Shown in pieces: positions 6,265-12,658 of a stretch of 15,632 bases of DNA (position 1 is the first letter of the stretch; each line of letters opens with the position of its first letter). Under the pieces are notes generated by a model, which worked only from the letters and a program-made list of their open reading frames with translations, had not been told where the DNA came from and did not search any database. The stretch spans positions 1 through 15,632 of the forward strand of contig CAZPRY010000068.1 in the NCBI GenBank assembly GCA_964589175.1, in the 5' to 3' direction. This DNA is from CAZPRY01 sp964589175 (GTDB taxonomy: Bacteria > Fidelibacterota > UBA2242). Made by a program: the position numbers and the translations under genes.

Positions 6265-8466
6265 TTAACCTCCAAATCCTAAAAGCGATCCGATTTGATA
6301 TACGCCGATGGCCAGGGCCAGGGCGACGAAAAGGGTATAGAAAGCCTGAAGAGCCGGCCATTTCCAGGAGCCCAACTCCTTGCGCACCATGGCAAGCGTG
6401 GCGATGCAGGGTACATAGATCATGACAAAAAGCATCAGCGCCAAACCCATTAACGGCGAATAGTTCGGATCGGATTTCAAATGGTCATAGAGCATTAAAT
6501 CCGGGACAACCGGCTTTGTTTCACTTGTTTCGGCTTCGATGCCGTACATGATTCCGAGGGTGGAAATGATCACCTCTTTGGCGGCCACACCGGCCACCAG
6601 GCTGATACCGATTTTCCAGTCGAAGCCCGCCAGGGCAATCACCGGTTCAATTGCCTTCCCGATCCGTCCACCGTAACTATAGGAAATTTGCGCTTCGTCG
6701 TGGAAGTCCGCGATTGAGGCTGCTTGTCCCGTGCTCACGGAAGTCTGCGCTACGGAGGTCTGCGGCTGCGAAGCTGTTTTGGGGAACGAAAGGATGAACC
6801 AGACGATAATCGAAGCCGCCAGGATCACCGTGCCCGCTTTTTTGACGTATTCACTGGTTCGTTCCCACATATGGTAGATGACGCCTTTAAAGGATGGGAC
6901 CCGGTAAGGCGGCAGTTCCATCACGAAGGGTGTTTGCGCTCCTTTGAAAAGAATCCGGCGGAAAATCAGGGCCAGCACAAAGGCCACCACCCATCCGAAC
7001 ATCCAGATTCCCCAGAAAACGAGGGCGGCGTGGTTGGGATAGAACGCCGCAGCCAGCATGGCGATCACGGGCGTTTTGGCTCCGCACATCATCAGGGGCG
7101 AAACCAGAACCGTGACGATGCGGTCTTTGGGATTGGCCAGCACGCGGGCGCTCATGATGCCCGGCACGGCGCAGCCGGTGGAGACCATGAACGGGATAAA
7201 ACTGCGTCCGTGCAGCCCGAAGATATGAAAAAATTTATCCATGACGAAGGCTGCCCGTGACATGTAGCCGGTATCTTCCAGAAAGGAAAGCCCGAGGAAA
7301 AGGAAGACAACCAGCGGCAGAAAGACCAGCACGCCGCCGACGCCTTTGATGATTCCGTCGGTCAGAAATTCCTGCAGCGGCCCGGGCGGCAGAATCGTAT
7401 GCAATTGATCGGAGCACCAGCCGAAGAAGGTCGATATCCATTCGGAGGCGGGATTGCCGAACATGAAGGTCATCTGGTAAATCAGGAACATGACCAGCAG
7501 GAAGATCGGAATGCCTAGGAAGCGGTTGAGCACGAAGCGGTCGATCTTCTCGGTGAAGTCGGTGTATTCCGGCTTCCGTTGCTTTTTGACGGTCTCCTCG
7601 AGCGCGCCGTGGATGTAGGCGTAGCGCTGTTCGCTGACGACCACTTCGCTGTCCTCGCGGAAATGTTTTCCGATCTGGCTGCGCCCGGCCTCCGCGATCT
7701 CCAGGACAGGTTGCGGATTCAGGTGCTCTTTTGATACTTTGTTGACGGCGTCGCTGTCGTTTTCCAGGAGTTTGATGGAAATCCAGTGCAGGGCATACTT
7801 TTGCGCGAATTCCGGGTCGGTCGATAAGGCCTCGATAATGTCATTGTGAGCGCTCTCCAGCCGCGGGCCGTAATTCAGGTGGCGTTTGTTGGAGTCGATT
7901 TCGCCCTTGGCGACCTTCACCGCGGTATCCAGCAAGGTTTGCACGCCCTTGCCGTTATTGCCTACGGTCTTGACGAGCGGAATGCCGAGGATTTTTCCCA
8001 GTGAAACTTCGTCGATTTCGATGCCTTTTTCGAGGGCTTCATCGGACATGTTCAGGGCGCCGACGATGGGCACGCCCAGTTCCTGGAATTGCAGCAGCAG
8101 GTAGAGGTGCCGGTCGAGGTTGGTGGAATCGAGAACATCGATAATCACATCGGGCTTCTCTTTCAGCACGAAGTCGCGCGAAACGATTTCCTCGATCGAG
8201 TAAGCGCTCAGGCTGTAGGTCCCCGGCAGATCGATGATTTCCAGAATCCGGTCGTGATAGGGAATGCGCCCGGATTTTTTCTCGACCGTAACACCCGGGT
8301 AATTGCCAATATGCTGATGCTGGCCGGTGATGGCGTTGAAAATAGAGGTTTTTCCCGAATTGGGATTGCCGGCCAGGGCAATGCGGATATGCCGATGGGC
8401 AGCCGGCCCGCAGTGCTCTGGTCGGTTAACTCGTCCCCAGCGCCTGCGCCGGCCGAACTCACTCAT
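6265..8466 (-). CDS. feoB: ferrous iron transport protein B (FeoB)
   Basis: A 733-residue inner-membrane Fe(II) transporter with a cytoplasmic G domain. The GTPase motifs are G1 GNPNSGKTS (33-41), G2 threonine in PGVTVEKK (about 60), G3 DLPG (79-82) and G4 NMSD (139-142). A helical GDI-like segment follows to about 310. The membrane part has the two Gate motifs, GCAVPGIMSAR (431-441) and MMCGAKTPVIAML (459-471), each with the conserved cysteine region. A Ser/Thr/Gln-rich loop lies around 565-585. The length fits the family. The start codon overlaps the feoA stop (ATGA), showing tight coupling. About 26 residues precede the G domain, starting with an Arg-rich stretch (GRRRRWGR), slightly longer than in E. 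coli FeoB. Confidence 0.97.
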   Translation of the reverse strand: MSEFGRRRRWGRVNRPEHCGPAAHRHIRIALAGNPNSGKTSIFNAITGQHQHIGNYPGVTVEKKSGRIPYHDRILEIIDLPGTYSLSAYSIEEIVSRDFVLKEKPDVIIDVLDSTNLDRHLYLLLQFQELGVPIVGALNMSDEALEKGIEIDEVSLGKILGIPLVKTVGNNGKGVQTLLDTAVKVAKGEIDSNKRHLNYGPRLESAHNDIIEALSTDPEFAQKYALHWISIKLLENDSDAVNKVSKEHLNPQPVLEIAEAGRSQIGKHFREDSEVVVSEQRYAYIHGALEETVKKQRKPEYTDFTEKIDRFVLNRFLGIPIFLLVMFLIYQMTFMFGNPASEWISTFFGWCSDQLHTILPPGPLQEFLTDGIIKGVGGVLVFLPLVVFLFLGLSFLEDTGYMSRAAFVMDKFFHIFGLHGRSFIPFMVSTGCAVPGIMSARVLANPKDRIVTVLVSPLMMCGAKTPVIAMLAAAFYPNHAALVFWGIWMFGWVVAFVLALIFRRILFKGAQTPFVMELPPYRVPSFKGVIYHMWERTSEYVKKAGTVILAASIIVWFILSFPKTASQPQTSVAQTSVSTGQAASIADFHDEAQISYSYGGRIGKAIEPVIALAGFDWKIGISLVAGVAAKEVIISTLGIMYGIEAETSETKPVVPDLMLYDHLKSDPNYSPLMGLALMLFVMIYVPCIATLAMVRKELGSWKWPALQAFYTLFVALALAIGVYQIGSLLGFGG

Positions 8467-8711
8467 TCGATCATCTCGATATCGATCAATTTGGCTTCGG
8501 AACGCCGCAGGGAAACATGGGCGCCCTTGATCTCCAACTCAATCGGGTCTCTCAACAGAGCTTCGCGCACGACCGTTCCGACCTCTCCGTTTATGAAACC
8601 GATGTCGATCAGCCGCCGCCGGATCTCTCCGCTGGCCCGGATTTTCCGGACCACAAATTTTTGTTTCGTATTGGCATGTGATAACGGGATGCTGACCAGA
8701 TTGGGTGTCAT
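8463..8711 (-). CDS. feoA: ferrous iron transport protein A (FeoA)
   Basis: An 82-residue SH3-fold protein of the FeoA family, a cytoplasmic partner thought to modulate FeoB. The segment IRRRLIDIGFINGEVGTVV carries the typical R-L-x-D/E-x-G-x-x-x-G pattern, and a second strand set (PIELEIKGAHVSLRRSEA) ends with the I-D-I-E-like terminus. It begins six bases after the repressor gene and overlaps feoB by four bases. Confidence 0.93.
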   Translation of the reverse strand: MTPNLVSIPLSHANTKQKFVVRKIRASGEIRRRLIDIGFINGEVGTVVREALLRDPIELEIKGAHVSLRRSEAKLIDIEMIE

Positions 8712-8717
8712 AGGCTG

Positions 8718-9521
8718 TTATTCCTGATTTTCGGACGAGTCGTTGGGGGTAGCCTCGTTGAGTGCGATTTCCATATGGCGGGCCTCTTCCGGGGCGATTT
8801 CCACCCGGTAATTGTCGAGGCTGACGTAAAAGATGTTCTTTTCCGTGTCGTTGAATTCCATGGTGATTTCGGTGCCCGGCATTAGTCCTTTTGCGATGAT
8901 GTCCCGGCGCATCTGGTAATCCGGTCCCAGCATGGTAATCCGTCCTTTCTGTCCCGATTTCATATCGGCCAGCAGAATATGAACACGCTTTTCGGAATCG
9001 TCGAAATGAGGCGATTCGCCGGTGAAAATACAATTCCGGCATTCGGTGTCCTCGGGCGCAAGGCTTTCCGACAGTTCGAGGCAGTGCCGGAAATTCTGAA
9101 TGGTCGACTGATCGTTCCTGGGACAATAACTCAGGTACTGGTAGAGCAGAATCAGGCGCTCCAGGGTTTGGGGGCTGAGGTGATGTTCCAGGGCGCAGGC
9201 TTCCTGAGTAGCCAGGGAAGGATCGAGACTCAATACATCGACGAGGAAGCGGTTGAGAAACGTGTGCCGGTTGGCCAGATGATGCGCCCGTTTTTCGCCT
9301 TTGCTGGTCAGTTCGATATATTCGCGGGCGCTGTATTTGATCAGCCCTTCGCCAGCCAGTTTGCGCATGGCCTCGGTTACGGAGGGCATGCTGACCCCTT
9401 TTTTGAGGGAAATGTCCTTAATGCGCGCCACGCGTTTCTCGTTGGTCAGGTCGAGGATGATTTTAAGATAATCCTGCAGACTTTCAGAAAGGGTTGTCGG
9501 GTTTGCGGGCGAGTCACTCAT
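8718..9521 (-). CDS. DtxR/MntR-family metal-dependent transcriptional repressor
   Basis: A 267-residue regulator, longer than classical DtxR (about 226). An N-terminal winged helix (about 8-75) is followed by the metal-binding dimerisation domain with EACALEHHL (107-115), and a C-terminal SH3/FeoA-like domain (about 178-255). By ungapped comparison with DtxR, the primary-site residues are D17 (Met10 in DtxR, Asp8 in MntR), C109 (Cys102), E112 and H113. At the ancillary site only H86 is kept; N90 and T105 replace Glu83 and His98. Between the dimerisation and SH3 domains is a segment with C133, C147, C161 and C164 (SYCPR, RHCLE, CRNC). It is the first gene of the feo operon, so iron is the likely signal, although the mixed ligand set leaves manganese or redox sensing open. 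ATG is preceded by AGGA. Confidence 0.92.
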   Translation of the reverse strand: MSDSPANPTTLSESLQDYLKIILDLTNEKRVARIKDISLKKGVSMPSVTEAMRKLAGEGLIKYSAREYIELTSKGEKRAHHLANRHTFLNRFLVDVLSLDPSLATQEACALEHHLSPQTLERLILLYQYLSYCPRNDQSTIQNFRHCLELSESLAPEDTECRNCIFTGESPHFDDSEKRVHILLADMKSGQKGRITMLGPDYQMRRDIIAKGLMPGTEITMEFNDTEKNIFYVSLDNYRVEIAPEEARHMEIALNEATPNDSSENQE

Positions 9522-9531
9522 AAGGTCCTAA

Positions 9532-9555
9532 TTTACTTAGGCGCAGCTAAGTAAA
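9532..9555 (-). promoter_or_regulatory. candidate operator for the DtxR-like repressor
   Basis: TTTACTTAG (9532-9540), a six-base spacer, then CTAAGTAAA (9547-9555) is a perfect 9-bp inverted repeat starting 11 bases upstream of the repressor ATG. Its TTAG/CTAA core resembles known DtxR/IdeR boxes, though the spacer is longer than in the classical 19-bp site. A weak promoter (TTGTTT at 9558-9553 and TAAATT at 9535-9530, minus strand, 17-bp spacing) would have the operator as its spacer; I hold that promoter loosely because it would leave almost no leader. Position and symmetry suggest autoregulation and control of the whole feo operon. Confidence 0.7.
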
Positions 9556-9563
9556 CAACAGAA

Positions 9564-9591
9564 ATGCGCCCAATTCCTCGGTCTGGCGCAT
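9564..9591. repeat. inverted repeat ATGCGCC-N14-GGCGCAT in the divergent intergenic region
   Basis: ATGCGCC (9564-9570) and GGCGCAT (9585-9591) are perfect 7-bp inverted arms around 14 bases. This could be a second regulator-binding site or a hairpin in the repressor mRNA leader. No U-run follows, so it is not an intrinsic terminator. Confidence 0.45.
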
Positions 9592-9643
9592 ACATTTATG
9601 AAAAGCGGGAATGGGTCGTTATGGGGAAAAGTAAAAATAATTC

Positions 9644-9672
9644 TTGACAGGCTTGTGAGATTGTCTTATATT
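9644..9672 (+). promoter_or_regulatory. sigma-70-type promoter of the ABC transporter operon
   Basis: TTGACA (9644-9649) and TATATT (9667-9672) are separated by exactly 17 bases, a near-consensus promoter. Transcription would start around 9679, giving a leader of about 36 bases before the ATPase ATG. Confidence 0.88.
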
Positions 9673-9673
9673 G

Positions 9674-9685
9674 CTAGTGCACTAG
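9674..9685 (+). promoter_or_regulatory. candidate GntR operator over the transcription start
   Basis: CTAGTGCACTAG is a perfect 12-bp palindrome that begins one base after the -10 element and covers the predicted start site. A further CACTA occurs at 9696-9700. A bound repressor here would block transcription. The obvious candidate is the GntR/YtrA-type protein encoded by the third gene of the same operon, which suggests negative autoregulation. Confidence 0.65.
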
Positions 9686-9714
9686 TAAGATAGAACACTA
9701 AAACGGAGGAACAG

Positions 9715-10572
9715 ATGATTGAAATTCAAGATTTATCCTTCGCATACCGCAAGAAGGAAAATTTATTCAATCAGTTGCAGCTGAGTCTGGCACCCGGAAA
9801 TGTCTACGGACTGCTCGGAAAAAACGGCGCCGGCAAGACGACTCTGCTGAAAGTGATTGCCGGGCTGCTATTTCCGCAGACGGGAACTTGTGAGGTTCTG
9901 GGCTACAGTCCGCAGAAGCGTCTGCCCCAGATGCTCGAGGAAATTTTTTTCATACCCGAAGAGTTTTACACACCGCCGATTACCCTGAAACTCTACGAAG
10001 AACTCTACGCGCCGTTCTACCCACGCTTCGATCATGCCAGGATGGCTGATTATCTGAAGGACTTCGGCATTACGCGCTCGGAGAAACTGACCAGCCTTTC
10101 CTACGGCCAGAAGAAGAAATTCCTGCTGGCTTTCGGCTTGGCGACCGACTGTAAACTGCTGATTCTGGATGAGCCGACGAACGGGCTGGATATTCCCACG
10201 AAGAGTCTTTTTCGCCGCATTCTGGCGTCATCGATGACCGATGAGCGCAGCTTCATCATCTCCACCCACCAGGTGCGCGATATGGAAAACCTGATCGATC
10301 CCATCATCATTCTGGATGAAGGCCAGGTCATTTTTAATCACAGCGCACTCGAGGTTTCGGAGCGGCTTTCGATCCGTTTGGAGCAGGATGAGCCGGCAGC
10401 CGGCGAAGCCCTTTTCTGGGAAAGGACCCTGGGCGGCTATGCCGTTATCTACCAGAAAAGCGACGACGGCGAGAACAAGATCGATCTGGAGATTCTCTTT
10501 AACGCCGTGATCAACAACAAAGAGAAAATCGGGAAAATTTTCGGAGAGGAGGCCGGCTATGCAAACGGATAA
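9715..10572 (+). CDS. ABC transporter ATP-binding protein (YtrB-like)
   Basis: A 285-residue ATPase that would energise the permease encoded next. Walker A is GKNGAGKTT (35-43), the signature is LSYGQ (128-132), Walker B is LLILDEPTNGLD (148-159) and the switch histidine is H185 in STHQ. At the usual Q-loop position the sequence is FIPEEF, with Glu in place of Gln, as seen in some small exporter-type ATPases. About 80 residues after the switch region form a C-terminal extension. GGAGGA five bases before the ATG is a strong ribosome binding site. With a GntR regulator in the operon it resembles Ytr-type cassettes, which respond to cell-envelope stress; the substrate is unknown. Confidence 0.93.
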   Translation: MIEIQDLSFAYRKKENLFNQLQLSLAPGNVYGLLGKNGAGKTTLLKVIAGLLFPQTGTCEVLGYSPQKRLPQMLEEIFFIPEEFYTPPITLKLYEELYAPFYPRFDHARMADYLKDFGITRSEKLTSLSYGQKKKFLLAFGLATDCKLLILDEPTNGLDIPTKSLFRRILASSMTDERSFIISTHQVRDMENLIDPIIILDEGQVIFNHSALEVSERLSIRLEQDEPAAGEALFWERTLGGYAVIYQKSDDGENKIDLEILFNAVINNKEKIGKIFGEEAGYANG

Positions 10573-11332
10573 ATTTTTCAATTTCAGAAGATTCTGGTTA
10601 CTCCTGAAAAACGACTTTCTGGGCAATTACCGCTCGTCGCTGATTGCGATCGGAGCCGTTTTCGGCGTCCTGCTCTTCATTAATGTAAGCTCGTCGTCGA
10701 GCAGCTCGGACTGGGACTTTCACCTGGTTTTTTACCCGCTGACGCTTTTCATCGGCGGATTTATCGTCACCAGCATGGCCTTCACGGAACTGCATCACAA
10801 GCAGAAAAGTTATGCCTACGTCACCTTGCCGGCATCCCAGTTTGAGAAATTTCTCAGCAAATTCCTGTTGACTTCGATTGGCTATGTGCTTATTTCAGCG
10901 GTCCTGTATTATCTCTATTCGCTGATTGCCATCCTGATCAGTATGCCTTTCTTCAGCCGCTATCATGGAGCCTTCGATATGTTCCATCCCGTGATCATCA
11001 AAACGATGCTCATTTACCTGGTCACGCAATCGGTTTTCATGTTCGGCGCCGTCTATTTCAAGAGCCATAACTTTATCAAGACCATTCTGAGCCTCTACGC
11101 GCTTTCGCTGGTGCTGAGCCTGTTTTCGATGCTGTTGGCTCGTATTTTATTTGGTGATTTTTTTCACGGTGCGCCTTTTAGTTTTTCAGGAATGGAATCG
11201 GTAGAGTTTCAATATTTCGCCGAGTCCACCGGTAGAATCATTGCCAGAGTCGCAGAAATCTTTTTCTGGGCTTTCATGGCGCCGTTATTCTGGGTGCTTA
11301 GCTATTTGCGCCTGTCGGAAACGGAGGTGTGA
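10559..11332 (+). CDS. ABC-2-type transporter permease, six membrane segments
   Basis: A 257-residue integral membrane protein with about six hydrophobic segments near residues 26-43, 55-76, 102-127, 145-166, 173-197 and 228-250. The ATG lies inside the end of the ATPase gene (14-base overlap in another frame), with AGGAGG just upstream, so the two are translationally coupled and form one transporter. A run of seven serines (44-50) ends the first membrane segment. The conserved-looking stretch LPASQFEKFLSKFLLT (90-105) is typical of ABC-2 permeases paired with YtrA-type regulators. The transported substrate cannot be deduced. Confidence 0.82.
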   Translation: MQTDKFFNFRRFWLLLKNDFLGNYRSSLIAIGAVFGVLLFINVSSSSSSSDWDFHLVFYPLTLFIGGFIVTSMAFTELHHKQKSYAYVTLPASQFEKFLSKFLLTSIGYVLISAVLYYLYSLIAILISMPFFSRYHGAFDMFHPVIIKTMLIYLVTQSVFMFGAVYFKSHNFIKTILSLYALSLVLSLFSMLLARILFGDFFHGAPFSFSGMESVEFQYFAESTGRIIARVAEIFFWAFMAPLFWVLSYLRLSETEV

Positions 11333-11333
11333 G

Positions 11334-11693
11334 ATGGAGTTCAGAGGAAATCAAGCCATCTACCTTCAAATCGCCGACTCCATCTGCGAGAAGATCCTTT
11401 CCAAACGCTGGGCGGCCGGCGATAAGATTCCGTCCGTGCGCGAAATGGCTGTGAATACCGAAGTGAATCCCAATACCGTGATGCGCACTTTCTCACTGCT
11501 GCAGGACAAGGGCATTATCTACAACCAGAGAGGCATCGGGTACTTTGTAGCTGAGGACGCCTACCAGAATACGCGCGAACTGATGAAGGCGGAATTCATC
11601 CAGCACGAACTGCCGCATCTCTTCAGAATGATGGATCTACTGGTTATGGATTTCGAAGATTTGCGGAAATTGTATGTTCAACAGAAGTCATAA
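11334..11693 (+). CDS. GntR-family transcriptional regulator, YtrA subfamily
   Basis: A 119-residue protein with a winged helix-turn-helix at about 8-75 (YLQIADSICEKI, GDKIPSVREMA, NPNTVMRTFSLLQDKGII, RGIGYFV) and a short helical C-terminal tail instead of an effector-binding domain. That architecture defines the YtrA subfamily, whose members usually repress their own ABC transporter operon. The start is ATG at 11334, one base after the permease stop, with GGAGGTG upstream; a longer in-frame extension to 11241 lies wholly inside the permease gene and is rejected. The likely target is the palindrome at 9674-9685. How ligand or stress is sensed is unknown. Confidence 0.93.
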   Translation: MEFRGNQAIYLQIADSICEKILSKRWAAGDKIPSVREMAVNTEVNPNTVMRTFSLLQDKGIIYNQRGIGYFVAEDAYQNTRELMKAEFIQHELPHLFRMMDLLVMDFEDLRKLYVQQKS

Positions 11694-11709
11694 AAGAGTG
11701 TGAGGAATC

Positions 11710-12420
11710 ATGAAAACTTCAAATAAAATTTTATTGATCATGCTGATTGTCCTGTTCAGCCTTGTGGCAGGATTGGTTATCACGGCGCGGATTCTGGTCA
11801 GTTGCGAACCTTGGGCCGATGAGGCTGGCAGCACCGAATTCGATGAGAGCGACCTGCAATCTATGAATTATGATTATCAGGATTTCTCCGAAATCCGAAT
11901 CGAAGGGAGCTGGCAGCTGCGCATCTATCGCGCCGATACATTTGGCGTGGAAGTGCGGGTTCCGGAATATTTAAAGGACGAGGTCGAGGTGGAGTCCCGG
12001 GATGGCCGCCTGTATCTGAAAAGCGATCGGGACAGAATGTCCCATGATGGTGTACGGGCGATGATTTATATGCCCAGCTTATCCAGGATTGAATCCCGCA
12101 GCGGCGCCTCGATTAAATTCGATGATTTCGTAAGCCACGATCTGTACCTGCAGATGGAAGGCGGCAGCTCGATCACCGGGCGCGAAAACACGATCGAGAA
12201 TCTCTATCTGTCCAGCACCGGAGCGACCAATGTGGATCTGAAGCGCAGCGATGTCGTCAATGCCGATATCGATCTGACCGGCGCCAGTTCGATTATCCTG
12301 ACCATGAAGGGCGGCGAACTGACCGGCAGCGCCTCCGGCGCCAGTTCGATTCGCTATTTCGGGGAAGTGTCCAAAGAGTCGATCCGGACCTCCGGCGTGG
12401 TTCATATTCAGAGAGACTGA
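11710..12420 (+). CDS. GIN-domain (DUF2807) envelope protein
   Basis: A 236-residue exported or membrane-anchored protein. It has a basic start (MKTSNK), a hydrophobic stretch at about 7-25, and then LVSC at 29-32, which matches a lipobox, although Arg27 between the two is unusual for a lipoprotein. The rest is a right-handed beta-helix-like domain with regularly spaced short turns: SGASIKF, GGSSITG, TGATNVDL, TGASSIIL, SGASSIRY. This is the head GIN domain family, common in Bacteroidetes-related bacteria and of unknown function. It is the last gene of the ABC/GntR operon, 16 bases after the regulator, and ends before a strong terminator. A role as a periplasmic or surface component linked to the transporter is inference. 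Confidence 0.85.
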   Translation: MKTSNKILLIMLIVLFSLVAGLVITARILVSCEPWADEAGSTEFDESDLQSMNYDYQDFSEIRIEGSWQLRIYRADTFGVEVRVPEYLKDEVEVESRDGRLYLKSDRDRMSHDGVRAMIYMPSLSRIESRSGASIKFDDFVSHDLYLQMEGGSSITGRENTIENLYLSSTGATNVDLKRSDVVNADIDLTGASSIILTMKGGELTGSASGASSIRYFGEVSKESIRTSGVVHIQRD

Positions 12421-12443
12421 TCGAAGAATAGTACAATTGAGAA

Positions 12444-12488
12444 GAACGGTCATCGGAACCTATCCGGTGGCCGTTCCTTGTTTTTTTT
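12444..12488 (+). terminator. intrinsic terminator of the ABC/GntR/GIN operon
   Basis: GAACGGTCATCGGA (12444-12457) pairs along its full 14 bases with TCCGGTGGCCGTTC (12463-12476), with two G-U pairs and a five-base loop. A T-rich run (TTGTTTTTTTT) follows. It begins 24 bases after the GIN gene stop. Confidence 0.92.
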
Positions 12489-12558
12489 AAAATCGAATTG
12501 CGGGTTTTTGTTTATTCGAAATTACTTTTTGCCTAAACTATGACATGGAAAAGACGGA

Positions 12559-12658
12559 NNNNNNNNNNNNNNNNNNNNNNNNNNNNNNNNNNNNNNNNNN
12601 NNNNNNNNNNNNNNNNNNNNNNNNNNNNNNNNNNNNNNNNNNNNNNNNNNNNNNNNNN
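12559..12658. other. assembly gap (100 N)
   Basis: Exactly 100 N, the conventional placeholder for a scaffold gap of unknown length. The true distance, and therefore the reading frame across it, is not known. Confidence 0.98.

Noticed and set aside
6087..6275. TTG start at 6275 for the cysteine-rich FeoB partner
   Set aside because: The GGAGG ribosome binding site would lie inside the gene; it is correctly placed for ATG at 6263.
11241..11333. Longer N-terminus of the GntR regulator
   Set aside because: The extension is out-of-frame permease sequence; the ATG at 11334 has a strong ribosome binding site and gives the standard YtrA length.
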